Positions 13,400-25,735 of a DNA stretch of 64,000 nt are shown here, in pieces. The notes beneath the pieces are model-generated. The model was not told the DNA's origin, did not search any database, and saw only the letters and a list, made by a program, of their open reading frames with translations. The stretch covers positions 88,470-152,469 of the forward strand of contig JADNYJ010000095.1 of NCBI GenBank assembly GCA_015501075.1. The letters run 5' to 3'. Numbering within the stretch: position 1 is the stretch's first letter; every line of letters starts with the position of its first letter. A program made the translations under genes and the position numbers. This DNA comes from Gymnopilus junonius. Taxonomy: Eukaryota > Basidiomycota > Agaricomycetes > Agaricales > Galerinaceae.

Positions 13400-13720
13400 T
13401 GGCAATAAAAAATAAACACGGAAATGATTTTGACAATTCAGAGGTTTCTTCTAGCGTTGTCCATAAAACGGCACGTACCGTAAATTTGGAGCTTCGAGTA
13501 ATGATCCAGGTCCAGTATTATAATTTAAATTGATACAGAAGACGCTGAGGTCTCTTCTACTACGTACATATTTGACGACTCTTCACCGCGCTGCAGAGGA
13601 CAGCGCCGATGGCTAATTTTAGATCATTATTCTCAGGTCCTACATATCACTAGTCGGTCATCCCGACACCGCCCAACGTCAAACTCAACAGACGACGCTC
13701 ACGGCGCACAGATGAATTTC
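13400..13720. other. Intergenic, convergent 3' ends
   Basis: About 320 bases between two genes ending toward each other. It must contain both polyadenylation regions. Nothing else was seen. Confidence 0.4.
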
Positions 13721-16700
13721 CTACCTTGCTTGACTAAAAGAAACGGTATGCACTTCACGTCCTGAGCTCCGAGCGGGATCCAGTATCATTACATCCAATT
13801 TGTCGAGTCCACGTGGAAGAGGTGCTCTCTTCTCGAGGAACACCTCCATGACTTTGTCATTAATAGACTCTCCGGACGGCTCAAAACCCAAGATGGAATA
13901 GATGGCATAACCACTCCCCGAATCAGTGTATTCCTTGCAGAGGAAGACCTCGCCGTCGAAATTCTGCCTTTGGACTCGGGTGTTGAAACTATCGAGAATT
14001 GCAGCTACAGAAGAATAATTTGGTGCCACAGCAGCGTCTGATTCTAACGCTGACATGGCCTTTAAGGCATCCTATTGGAAGAACGGTTAGCACGGTCATA
14101 AAAAGTTTTATGGAGAAAAAGGATTAACCTTTCTGAACATATTCCATTCTTCGACACGCAGAAATGCCTGACCAAATCTTTCTATGCCAGCGTCTGAAAG
14201 AACATCAGCGTACAAGAGCCCGAAAAGTCTGACATATTCCACCGGAACCTTGGTCGATTTCAAGGGCTCCGACTCGTCTCCCGCACCCACTGCGGACGAC
14301 ATCTCTTTTTGCGTTGACGACCCCACATGCTCAGTGCGACTTGGTATGTTCATGTCTTCAACTTCGTGAATCTCAGTATCAACTTGATAAATTTCTGCTG
14401 CTTTCCATTTTGCTCCCGGCAAACTGTCCGCCGACGCCGGCGCACTCATTTCGCGTTCAGCTTCGTCTCGTAATGGTAACAAACGAGTAGTTGCTTCAGG
14501 CATCAAGGCTAAGGTTGATAATGGCGGAGGAACTTCACCACCACTAGCAATATTAGCTATGATGTTCGACTTCATTCTGATGGAAAAGTGACGCCTCTGA
14601 TGTTTCTCGGAAAGGTGATCATGAACGTCTTTGGCTGAGCCTCGGTCATAGAAGTTACTCTCGGACCATGGGTCAACTCTTTTAGGCTGACCCTCTTCGT
14701 CTGCACTCTTTTCATCATTGTCTGCCAACTCGTCCTCCTTGGCCATGTCACCGTCTTCCCCTGAAAACCCATCTTGCATCCAACCCCAAATCCGCAGCTG
14801 CCATGCGCGATCCATCATTTCGCCGTATCTCCTCAGTGTTGCCGCTATGAGAAGGAAATATATAATGCCCAATGCGACAACCAAAGAAATTATGATACGT
14901 GGTATGAGGATTTGCAATGAAGATTCATCGACAGCGTTAGGTTGAGATATCGGGGTTGTTCGCCAGACGAAGGACATGATAGTGACGATGTACATTATCA
15001 TCGACCTATTGCAAGTTATAAATTGGTACGTGAAACTTTCGAGCTGGCTTAAAAGATGACATACCAAGCAAGCCACGTTGCTGGCATAGCGAGAAGTACC
15101 CAGACATTCCAGAAGATACCCATCCTAGATTTTTGCGCCTCCTATAGAGGTTGTTCAAGCATTAGGATTAACAGAAAAATAAGAGAGATCCATTCTCACC
15201 TCAGCCCATTCAGCACCCTTGTATGTTTTCCGCATCGTCCCGAACCTTATGATATAAATGCAGCCGTACAGCAAACTCATGAGGGCGCAAATCATGGAGA
15301 GAAGAGCAGAATATCTTGTGAGAGAGTCGGCTGCGGCGCTAGGAATTTGCAGAATCGTCAAGATGGCTCTATAAACACAGAAAATTAGACTCGAGTCTGT
15401 AATCAAAAAGGATAATAATCACGTCAATAAAAGGACCGAAATGATATTCAACGTTTTCCACTCCTTCTGTAACGAATCGACAAACGTGTGCCACGTATTT
15501 TGCAGGTTGGTATACGCCACGTTTTCCGCCTGAGGCTCCCAGTATTCCATGGGCAAATGAGGGTGGCTCATCGTCACCATCTTCTCTCCAACCATCCCAG
15601 CACCATAGCCAGGCTCACCCTTCGCCCTCGCTGCATCCAAAATGCCCTGCTTAATCATCGGCATGCTCATCTCAGCCTCCTCGAAAATCCTCGTCACTCT
15701 TGAGAAGTAAAGATGCGGGAGGCGGAGGAGCATGTACAGGTATATCTGCCGCGGTACCGTGTCAAGGAAGAAAGCGAGGATGTACGCTGGCGCTGAGTGG
15801 TCAAATTTCGAACCAGATTCCAGATGTTGGGGTGAATCACTTCTGAAAGAAGACGGCGATTCGCTTTCAGGCACCGCAGCGGTTGTGAAGGTTCGCATTC
15901 TTCGCGGCGGGATGTAAGTATGACTAGGCGAGGGCGGAGCGATAGGGATATATTCACTTTCGCTTGAACTAGGAGTTGACGAAGGTGGGACAGCACTGAA
16001 ATTGGGTGTTCTGATACCAGGCGAAAAAATTGTCATTGCGTGAAATTTTAAATCATCATCAAGCTTCACAGAACTGGGAGTTCGTTGATCCGCATCAGGC
16101 GCAGGAACTGGCGCGTTTGTTTCTTCGAGATCTTCTGCTTCAGGAGATGGTGGTTCACTGGATCGAGACTTTCGAAGTAAGTGCCTGAGAGCATCTAGCA
16201 GAGCATCTTCCGCCTCGGAAGAGCCTGAAGTATCAACAGCGGCAGGCGTCTCCTTAGAATGAGGTGGAGGAAACACAGCAGAGGAAGAAGATACTGCAGC
16301 TCCTCGATGCTGTGTATTTTGTAATTGAGTGGCGGGCGCGTCATGAAGCCCTTCCCGTAACATATCTGCGAGACCGAATGGCGACGCCTCGTAAGGTGGA
16401 TATATAGACGTTACCGGAGGAATGCGTCTCATCAAAATGACGCATTCATGACCACCCGAAGCACAACGTCTACATTTCCCCATGGCTCCGTTGGGATATT
16501 CGCACTTCATCTTCAAGATCTTACAACGCCGACAAGGGGAGAGAGGCATGTTGGGCAGATGCACAGGACCGGCGGTGGGATGTGAATCTTCAACTTGGCC
16601 TGCGGCTTCCTCAACTGGAGTTTCTGAGATACTTCCCGTCAGCTTTTGCATCGCCAGTTGACGGTCTTCGGCTGGAAGACCGTCGATGGATCTCGGAGGG

Positions 16701-17742
16701 AAAAATTTTCTGGCAGAAGCATTGAGATCTGGTAGCTTAGGCAGGGAATGAGGCGTGGGTAAGTTAGAGGGAGATCGTCGAACAGTACCGGGAGAAAGCT
16801 GTCCCATCAGCTTGACAAGTCGCTGGTCAGTGGAGCTGGTGTCCTTCCGAACTTGACTCGATGTCCCCGAGGCATCGTCAGCAGGGACGAATAACTTGGT
16901 TGTGGAGTTTAGGGAGCCTGGAAATAGATGGTTAGCGACGACGCCACTTCAGGGTGGAGAATCGGACAAACTTTTCTTTTTACCGTCATCCGCTGCGCCT
17001 CCTTCATGCGACATGCTATCCTCATCGTATGCAAAATGGACTCTTCTGCCTAATTGATAGTCACTCTGTGGCTCGGAAAGGACGGCTTTCGGGGCTGGTT
17101 GAGCTGAAGTTACTATCAGACTGAATAGAAAGTAAATAATGCTGCCACTGTCAGTTCTGACCTTGCTCGAAAAGGGTCGCGGTGCCTGCATGCTTTTCTT
17201 CTATCGTAGGCATTGAAATACCGGTTATTTCGCTCGCAAAACGCGGTTCTTCCTCTTGTCGCTGGCTGACCATCCAGCTACCGCTTTTGGTTTCTGGCTT
17301 AGGCAAACCTGATGACGGAAGAGAGCTGGATTCGATGAGTTTATTAATTCCGGTCTTCGCGATTGTGATTCTTCCTCTGGGTTTATAACATTGTGTCTCC
17401 ATCGGTCGGCGGACGGGTCAAAGGAGGGGAAGATGAAGCGGGGCCATGAAAGTCGACAGTTGGAGAGACAGGTACGCCAGAAGGTCGCCAGGCTGGAAGC
17501 GGTACGTGCGTCGCATTCCTCCGTTGGTTGTAATCTGTGTTCCCAAACCCAACTACACGTGAGCGCTTCGAGGGAGGATCATGGAGAGAAGGTTGTCCGG
17601 TTTCTACGTCCTGGTCATCATTCTGGTGGAGAACATTGCTTAAACTGAACGCGAGAGACGGCTTAAAAGGATCCACAGGAAGGTATGCGTAAGGTGAAGG
17701 ACGGCTATGTCGATATCTGCGGGGGGTAGTGCTGGCAGACAT
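13721..17742 (-). CDS. Large membrane protein with Zn2Cys6 cluster
   Basis: Multi-exon gene starting at ATG 17740-17742 (MSASTTPRRYRHSRP) and ending at 13721, roughly 1,100 residues. The first third is disordered and Pro/Ser-rich. In the long exon ending near 15422, CRRCKILKMKC followed by CRRCASGGHEC gives C-x2-C-x6-C-x9-C-x2-C-x6-C, the fungal binuclear zinc cluster spacing. Downstream is DTVPRQIYLYMLLRLPHLYF, then several hydrophobic helices in consecutive exons (IISVLLLTAILTIL, SALLSMICALMSLLYG, WNVWVLLAMPATWLAW, MYIVTIMSFVW, ISLVVALGIIYFLLIA). A cytosolic acidic tail ends in HTVSFSQAR. The splice junctions at about 17100, 16970, 15420, 15160, 15060 and 14110 keep one frame and carry GT-AG. 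The C-terminal membrane part matches a widespread uncharacterised agaricomycete family. A zinc cluster on a membrane protein suggests a tethered regulator, but that is inference. Confidence 0.8.
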
Positions 17743-18875
17743 GAAGAGCTCTGACTAGTACTAGTCGACGATATGGTTCTGCTGCGGAAAGATTGAAAAT
17801 TTAATACATAAATTTGAAAGAGATTATGTAGACATACCTATCAACCTACAGAGGCGTACTGAGTGTTGAGAACAAGAAGGAACACAAGCAGAGGTGTACA
17901 TGGTTTGGTCGTCTCTGGCATCTGTCACAGGCGCTTCTGGGAGAAAAACGTGGAGGATCAGAAAAGCTGTGCAATTTCCACCGTTGTGGGAAATGTATTG
18001 CTTACTTAATTGACCGAAAGTGCGGACCGATGCCGAACCCTGCTTTTCAACTCAGCCACCCGCCATTCACTATCGCGTACAAGATTTATAGAAAGAAATA
18101 ACGCGGCATAGGTTAAGATGCGTAGATCTTTGAATTTTAAACCATTACACTGACCTAAATTTGCTTATTAGCCACTCAATGCTTACCACGGTAAGTGTCC
18201 GAGAATCTGGAACCTGATTTTGTCGCTGGTTTAAATTTGAGTCTGTCTATGTTGCCTTGGGTAAGTTACCATCTCTACTGTTCTCCAGATCATGATGATG
18301 ACCTTCTGACAGCTATTTACCGGGCTTGACTTTATCAACGCTTGAGGTGCAACTGCCTGTTGTTATCGTCAACAGCTTTGATTGAGAATGTCTAGGGACC
18401 GCTGGATCAAGCAGATCACAGATAGCCGAGTGTAAATATCTTGCTTTACCAGAAAAACGGGATGATCTCTGTAATGGGCGTGAGTGGCTTGCACTGATTG
18501 GCTGTGGAACAGAATCTAATCGAAATCGATCAGCTTTCGAAGCCTGATAATTCACCGAGAGAGTTTCTTTTTACCAGGTGAAATATTGTCCATTTTTCAC
18601 AACACAATATATACACTTACTATCTATGTTCTCGAGCGCAGATTCGAAATACAGTCTCATTTGATGGAAACACTATCATTGACTCACCGCTTACTACTTA
18701 GTCTCGCCCCATCATATGCTGTGATTGCTGGTCTTCCACATCAATTTATTGACAGGTCACCAACGCGACAGACATGGAAATGAGAATTCTCGTCAAGGAA
18801 TGTGCGACTGAAGCTTAACATTTAGTCGATATAAAACGCAGCAATATCCGCACTCGAGCTTTCAAAACTTTCGTC
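17743..18875. other. Intergenic region, includes duplicated upstream sequence
   Basis: About 1.1 kb with no recognisable gene. The part from about 18660 to 18875 is similar to 21240-21473 upstream of the next paralogue (shared words such as GATGGAAACACTA and TTGACAGGTCACCA). The tandem duplication therefore took the promoter along with the gene. Confidence 0.5.
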
Positions 18876-20214
18876 ATGTCCTCAACGCCATCTGTCACCT
18901 TCATACGAGAAGTCTTCATCGACGTTTATCTCAACAGCGTCTTATTGGGAACGCTATTAATGGGTTTGCTTAATTTTACTCCGGTTTCGAGAAACTAGAT
19001 GCGCTTACACCCAATATTCCACGTTGCAGGAATTTACTCTGCAGTGTACTTTACCACTTTATATCTATACGGCAAGTCTCTATATCTTTATGAAACTCGG
19101 CCCCATTTATGCATTCCGTCAACAGCGACCAAAAAATCACGCCGGCAGTGGGTTATTATCACGGTTATCTCGACATCATACATTCTTTATGTAGTTCAAG
19201 AGGCTGGCCAATGGTTCTTACTAAGAGATGCAGTCGTGAACCAGGGCGCGACAAGAAAAAGCATTTATGTCGCTATCTTCACCAGTCCAATATGGGTGAG
19301 CCTATTGACCAGCATCTCGATCTATTCCCTAGCTTTCCTTGCCGATACACTCCTGGTGAGCTGTTATAGGTCCTTGATCCCTTTTTTTATGTTTCCTAAT
19401 GTTGCATGTGGCACAGATATGGCGATGCTTCAACGTATGGAATCGTTCTCTTCGCGTCATTCTCTTCCCATTAGTTACGCTGTTCGCAGAGGGCGGTAAG
19501 TTTATTAACTCATGATAAACCCGACCATTCTAATTATTTTAAATGCCCCATCTTAGCGCTCTTCCTCACTGTCATAATATTCTCAAGCGCAGTCGACTTG
19601 AGTCCTTCAAACAATCAAGCAATCATCTTCAATCGTTTAATCGCTGCCGGTCTCTTTATGACGCTAGTCACCAGTGTCGTTACTACCCTTTTGATCTCAT
19701 ATCGCATCTATTCCGTGGCGGGCACTAAGGACGCTCTTCCTGGTTCGAAAAGACGCTTCAAGCACGTCGTAGAAATTCTGACCGAATCAGCGGCAGTATA
19801 TTCAGTTGTTGCTATCATGCTTGCTGTTGTGACGATTATCCCACAAACTTCTAACGCCTTCGCGCCACTCCTTGGTGCACAGGATATGATATCCATTTTG
19901 TTCGTTTTCACTGCTGTATGTCTTATCCTTCTGGTTCGAAGTTTCGAAGATCCTCATACTCTCAATTTAATTAGGGCTGTGCGCCGACGATCATGGTCGC
20001 TCGAGTCGCACTTGCAACTGATTCAAAAGTAGATACGTCGGTGCATATTTCGGGTCTCCAGTTTCAGAGCAAATCTACCGTACTAGGAGTTGCTCACTTC
20101 GAGAGGAATAGTTTTGACAGCGAAAATAATGGTTTCGACGCTGTACCAAATTCCAGAAAAGTAGTTGCGGACCAGTGCTGGGGGCAGGTTCCTTTTCAGC
20201 CAAGGCTACGATGA
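18876..20214 (+). CDS. Seven-helix membrane protein, tandem copy 1
   Basis: Intact six-exon gene: 18876-18963, 19030-19071, 19126-19355, 19417-19495, 19557-19915 and 19975-20214, 345 residues. The hydrophobic pattern fits about seven helices, in order: SVLLGTLLMG, SAVYFTTLYLY, WVIITVISTSYILYVV, IWVSLLTSISIYSLAFLAD, ILFPLVTLFAE, a pair around LFMTLVTSVVTTLLISYRIY, and VVAIMLAVVTII. ESAAVYS and the closing GCAPTIMVARVAL are the hallmarks of a large unnamed agaricomycete family. The cytosolic tail is Ser/Asn-rich. The intron at 19072-19125 starts with GC (gcaagt), while the same intron in the second copy starts with GT. Without that splice the frame also stays open, so annotation programs may retain it. 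Function is unknown. Confidence 0.8.
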
Positions 20215-21473
20215 TGTCAAAATGTACTATCGAGTTTGAGTTTCCGAAACGAGTTTATTGTAATTTATATTCAAGGACTTGTATAATTAGTGGGCAAATG
20301 GTGTATACTACGTAGATGGACCTCCATGGCATGTAGACTATAGATGCAGAAGATTGTAAACATGTAAATAAATATAATTGCACTGGCATGAACTTCATGT
20401 TGGATAAAGTAAATTACACCTTGATCTTTCAATCTGCTTAGTGCCAGAATCCGAATAAAGAGCCTAACAGAATGTGGCCAGAGAACAAGGAATGCTCTGC
20501 TCAGTCGATCGGAGCCATTATTCTCCACAACGCGGGACAATGTTGCTGACCCATGCTCAACATTCCGGGTGTAAGAGTTGCGTCTTGAACCTCAAATTGG
20601 CTAGACAGTCTGCGGGGTTTTATATTATCTCCATCGTTCAGACATTTTCAATTATAGGTGGCCAAACATACAACACCGACGCCATTCACCGGAAAAGTGG
20701 GCGTGATCGAGCAGCTGCACCTTTCCTCGCCCGCGCCCAGAATGTTGTTGCAGTTATTTCTCTCTATAACGGAAGCAGTGAGTTATCCGAGCATGCACCC
20801 GTTGGTGGACTGTCCATGGTTCTATTTCTACCCCTGCCAAAACCACACCTGTTATTTATATCAAATCATAACTTTCTAGAAATACGATATGATAAGAATT
20901 GATCTCACATTTAGCACTTGCCTGAGATGCGATCTCCCGTTGTCAATGGTATTGATTGAACCTGTCTACCCGAATAAAGTGGATCATAGATAACAAATAG
21001 CTTGCTCTTTACTAGAAAACGAAGTACTCTCCAATCGCGAGCGGTCCTTTTACCTGGTTACGCCTGCTAGGTACTATGGAGACCGAATATTGGTACTCTG
21101 AAGGAACCATATCTAGACCGTTCGTCAAGAATCAAAATGAGGGTTCAGTTTTGGAAGGACTCACTCGGACGCGAAAATATCGTCTTTCATGAGCACGCCA
21201 TATAGTTAAATCCTAATCATTTTACAAGATGCTGCGAGCTAGATGGAAACACTAACATTGTCCCACCCAACCATTATCAAATGCTCTGATTGACACCGGT
21301 TTGTCGTGTCATTTTCTTGACAGGTCACCACTGTGAGAGACATTCAAACGAAAATACGGGATTGCATCGTCAAGCCAATGTGAGAGTCGTTTCCCTTCGA
21401 CTAAATTCAGACCTAACATTTAGTTGTTATAAAATACAGCAACATCTGCACCTGAGCTTCCAAACCTTTCGCC
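20215..21473. other. Intergenic spacer between tandem paralogues
   Basis: About 1.26 kb. The right end (about 21240-21473) matches the upstream region of copy 1, marking the duplicated unit. The rest holds short frames without recognisable content. Confidence 0.4.
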
Positions 21474-22749
21474 ATGTCTTCCATGCCATCCATTCCTTTT
21501 ATCGAAGAAGTATTCATTAGTACTTATCTCAACAGCGTTTTACTAGGAACGCTATTAATGGGTCAGTTTGGTTCTACTCTAATTCGAGGCAAAGTACGCT
21601 TACCACTGAAATTTTCTGCTTCAGGAGTCTACTCCGTGGTCTACTTTAGTATTTTATATCTATACTGTACGCCGATTTCACTTTACAGAATCTAACTTCA
21701 ATTATGACATATTATCAACAGTGAGTAAAGATTCACGCCGGCAGTGGATCATCATCGCGGTCATTTCAATATCTTATATTCTCTACGTCACCCAAGCAGC
21801 TGGCCAATGGTTCTTACTTAAAGATGCCGTCGTAGACAAGGGGGCGACAAGACAGAGTCTTTTTACCGCTATCTTGACTAGTCCGATCTGGGTGAGCCTA
21901 CTTACCAGCATCTCAAGTTATGTCCTGGCTTTCCTTGCCGATTCCCTCTTGGTGAGTTGCAATCAGATTCAGCGCCCTTTTATTATTCAACCTTTTTGCT
22001 AGATATGGCGATGCTTCAACGTATGGAATCGCTCTCTTCGTGTCATTCTTTTGCCATCCGTTACTCTATTTGCGGAGAGCGGTAAGCTTATTGGTTCCTG
22101 ATAACATTCTAATCTCAACCAACGTCTTCTTCTAGCGCTCTTTCTTTCTATCATAATATTTTCAGGCGTGGTCCGCCTAAGCCCATCTAATGACTAAGCA
22201 ATCATCCTCAATCGTTTAATCGCTGCCGGACTTTTCCTGACCCTGGGCACCAGTGTCATTACCACTCTTCTGATTTCATATCGCATCTATTCTGTTGCGG
22301 GTAGTAAGGATGCCTTTCCTGGTTCGAGAAGACGCTTCAAGCACATCGTCGAAATACTCGTCGAATCAGCCGCAGCGTATTCAGCTGCTACTATTATGCT
22401 CGCTATCGTGTCAGTCCTCCCACAAACGTCTAGTGCCTTCGCGCCACTTCTTGGCGCACAAGATATGATATCTGTCTTATACATTTTCACTGCAGTATGT
22501 TCAAGTCTTGTCTCAAATGAAAAAAGGACCTGACGTTCTTAATCTAATTAGGGATGTGCACCAACTGTTATGGTTGCTCGAGTCGCACTTGCCGATAAAA
22601 ATACAGACGTTCCGGTGCACATCTCAGCCATCCAGTTCCAGACCAAGTCCACTGCTCTCGGAACTATGAACTTCAAGAAGAATAGTTTTGATAGTGAAAG
22701 CAGTAGCCTCCACCAAATACAGACTTCAGGGGGAGCAATTGCGAAGTAG
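21474..22749 (+). pseudogene. Seven-helix membrane protein, tandem copy 2 with TAA
   Basis: Paralogue of the gene at 18876-20214 with the same exon plan: 21474-21561, 21625-21666, 21722-21951, 22003-22081, 22136-22494 and 22553-22749. Protein similarity is high throughout (for example QAAGQWFLLKDAVVDKGATR against QEAGQWFLLRDAVVNQGATR in copy 1). One defect is visible: after SPSND the codon at 22195-22197 is TAA, where copy 1 has CAA (Gln), a single C-to-T change. All splice sites, including a normal GT donor at 21667, remain usable, and the downstream frame is open to the TAG at 22747-22749. This looks like a very recent nonsense mutation, a readthrough or edited codon, or a base-call error. 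If real, the product stops after about four helices. Confidence 0.75.
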
Positions 22750-24025
22750 TCCGGAGGACAGGTTCCTCTTCGAACAAAGATACGGCTGTGGACACAGATT
22801 CCAAAATGTAAAATCAGGTTTTCCATTGCGTTTATCATTGTAGCTGTAATCATTTATTTATGGGACTTGTACTTGTATAGCTAGCAGAGTAAATATGTAT
22901 AATAGATTGATGGACACGGCGATAGACAATGTCAATGCAAATAAAGTCTTCATATTTTCTTCTGTGAAGGGTTGAGATCAAGAGCTTATACCATCGGGAG
23001 ATGCTATCATGACAATTTCTTCCATAAGTGTAGATGGCACAGAAGAGCGACCGTGGGGGGTCATTGTTACAACTCTGAACCTCTTCGCAGAAACTAGAGA
23101 AACCGGCTGGAACCATTAAAATATTAAAGGCTTAGCGTGAAGTTGTAGGCTGCTCTCAGTCACACTGTCCTCTTATTTCCCATGCAGCATGTCTCAACCA
23201 CCAACAATATCCACCTAGACTCATCCTTGAGCTTGAATGTTTCTTCTCTTTCATTCCCGTAGATGTAAGCCAAACAGAGTATGCGAAAGCTCGAGAAAGC
23301 TCTAGATTCTGGTTTGAAGATGGTAACATCGTCCTGCAAGTGCAATATACCCAATACTACGTCTATCGCGGGCTCCCTGCACAGCATTCGAACATTTTTC
23401 GTGACATTTCTACGCTCCCTTAGTATGGAAACCACGTGGTGATTGAAGCCTGTACTATGAAATTACTTTCCTTTCGCAATGCCACAGAGGAATATATATT
23501 GAGTATTATATGACTGCAATACGTAAGTCCACATCCTTGATCTCTTTTGTGCTTCACAAATCACTAATCTATATGTTTATTCAAGGTCTTACGCATCGAA
23601 AGAGACTTTTCAGTTCCCTTTATTAGTCTCTGTGCTTCGTCTTGGACATAAATACAAGTTTTATCATTTTTTTCAGATAACTCAAGAGCGTGTCCAAGTT
23701 CGAGGTTCCCAATTCTCTAGAAAAATAGGATTGCTGGCGGGGGGAGATACTTTGAAAGGGCTTCGAGATCGATTTTCTGAATCTTCTTGTAGAATGTGAT
23801 AACGAAAACGGGTCCTCCCGGTATCATTCTAATTTCTGCCTTACCTCCCTTTCCATTAGTGTCATTTTATCCTGATCTCGCGCCGTCAACGTTGATTGAA
23901 ATAAACCTTTACGATTTATGTATTTGATCAATAATAAATAAATTATGCATTAACAAAAACTTTGCAAGCGACGAAAACTGGTTGGATACTTTGTAATTCC
24001 TAGTAAAGCCGGATGAGGAACGTCA

Positions 24026-24054
24026 CAGAGAGAGAGAGAGAGAAGAAGAAGAAA
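24026..24054. repeat. AG/AAG microsatellite
   Basis: Run of AG dinucleotides passing into AAG trinucleotides, read directly. Confidence 0.9.
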
Positions 24055-24268
24055 AGAACGTCAGGCAAAGGGATTATTTTGCTCCAAGAAAAGGGGGATC
24101 TGCGGGGGTAAGTAACTGAGTATTTAAAGTATCCGTATCCAATATAAAAAAAAAATCTATGCATGACGTGACTAAGTATAAGAATGAAGAGACGAGATGA
24201 TTAAACAGTATAAAGAAAAAAAGAGGTGGAATGGATAAATTGCATGAAGTATAAATCGTATCATAGAG

Positions 24269-24296
24269 GAAGAAGAAGAAGAAGAAGAAGAAGAAA
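24269..24296. repeat. GAA microsatellite
   Basis: About nine consecutive GAA/AGA units, read directly. Confidence 0.9.
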
Positions 24297-25735
24297 GGAA
24301 TAGGGGTTTATAGCTTGTGGTGATAGACGTGATTTAAGGGGAGGAGAGGGGAATAGTTATGTTCTCCATCGTATCGTCCAATGAGAAGAAGAAGAAAAGA
24401 GAGATCCAAAAAATCCGAGACGACTATGAGGGCGTGCTATTGAAGACAACGGGAGGATGGAACCAAAGAAAGAGTTCGTGGCACGTCATGAATAAAAGGA
24501 GAAGAAAAAGGACACAAGATACGCGTTAAACCCGGATTAGACCCAAAAAGCATAGGAAGAAACCAAGAAAGGGGAGGGTAATATAAGTCCGCGAAGTCCG
24601 TATTTGAGAGGAGAAGAGAGAAAAGAGAAGGTCCTTGGAGGGTATCCGACATAAGTAACGAAAAAGTGACGACGATGAAGGATGAAGGATGAAGAAATGC
24701 CATATTTTGACTAGCGAGGGTAAGATTGGCAGTGAATTAGGAAGGACCAGGGGTATGCAGCGGTGCTGACGAAGACAAATGAGGTGTATCTGCGCCCCAA
24801 AGGGCTTGACGTATCCGAAGCGAATGAGAATCCAAGGAGAGGCTCTCAAGGCCATCGGTAGATCATGACTGGACGGGTATCTTGATGTGAAATGAAAACA
24901 AGGGCTTGAAGAACGTGGGTTGGGTGAATGTGGCGAACCTGCACGCAATGCGGCGATCGTTTAATGGATCGTAGTCGGGCCATCAGTGCCGAACGAACGT
25001 GGAATGAAAGGCTAGAAAAGAAAAATGCATCAGGACACTATACGAAAGCATGGAGCAGCATAAAGAATAACAATGGACAAATGAAATGAGGAGAAAGGAA
25101 AGAGGATGGATGAAAGGAACTCGAGTCGAGAGACTGGGTGATAGAGAGCAGGACGTAAAGTAAAAAGATAAGCTCAGGCGATGACAAATCCGCTATATTT
25201 AGGTCATACGCCTTAGGCGGTGAGCTAGGCAGTCTCACATCCTCCAACGCAATAAGCAAGTAAAGAAGAGAAACGGAAAGAGAGAAAGGAATAGAGAAGA
25301 AAAAAGGCGAACAGTCACTCACCCAGTCAACGACTCTGAGAGGACGAAAAGGCAACGACCTTCTCAGCCTCCCAGACGCCGCCCATCCGTGATGCACCCG
25401 ACGGTCCTACAATTGAAACAAAGGCGAAACCTCGAGCCATTATTTGACGTACATCCAAAGCTTCTTCGACCACCCCTCATCCGTCCTTCTCTTCCATTTG
25501 CAAGGCCCACGCCAATAAACGGACGATAAAACACACCGTCACGACGACGACGACCCTTTCCTCCTCTCCTTCATCCGCCTGCAATGCCTGAACCCCACGC
25601 ACCAACCCGCTGCAACCTTCCACCGAATCCAATCCCAAGCACGGCCCCAATCGAAGAATACATAAACGCAAAGGGAAGGGAAAGAAACAATAGGGAAGGA
25701 AAAAATATAGAATCCCTTTCTTTCCTCCCTAGCGC

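Larger units (their letters stand above)
22750..25735. other. Long intergenic region, purine-rich
   Basis: About 3 kb without a recognisable gene. From 24000 the plus strand is strongly purine-rich and includes simple repeats at 24026-24054 (AG/AAG) and 24269-24296 (GAA). Open frames here, such as those at 24526-24948 and 25038-25397 on the minus strand, are low-complexity products of this composition. The region lies downstream of the minus-strand gene at 25736 and may hold its long 3' region. Confidence 0.45.

Noticed and set aside
15488..15917. Plus-strand frames within the zinc-cluster gene
   Set aside because: Antisense shadows of a well-supported exon.
22195..22197. Cytosine-to-thymine change as a sign of repeat-induced mutation
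   Set aside because: Only one such change was noted between the tandem copies in coding sequence; a mutation process acting on repeats would leave many.
24526..25397. Minus-strand frames rich in Ser, Pro, Leu and Phe
   Set aside because: Produced by purine-rich simple sequence on the plus strand; low-complexity translation and no domain.
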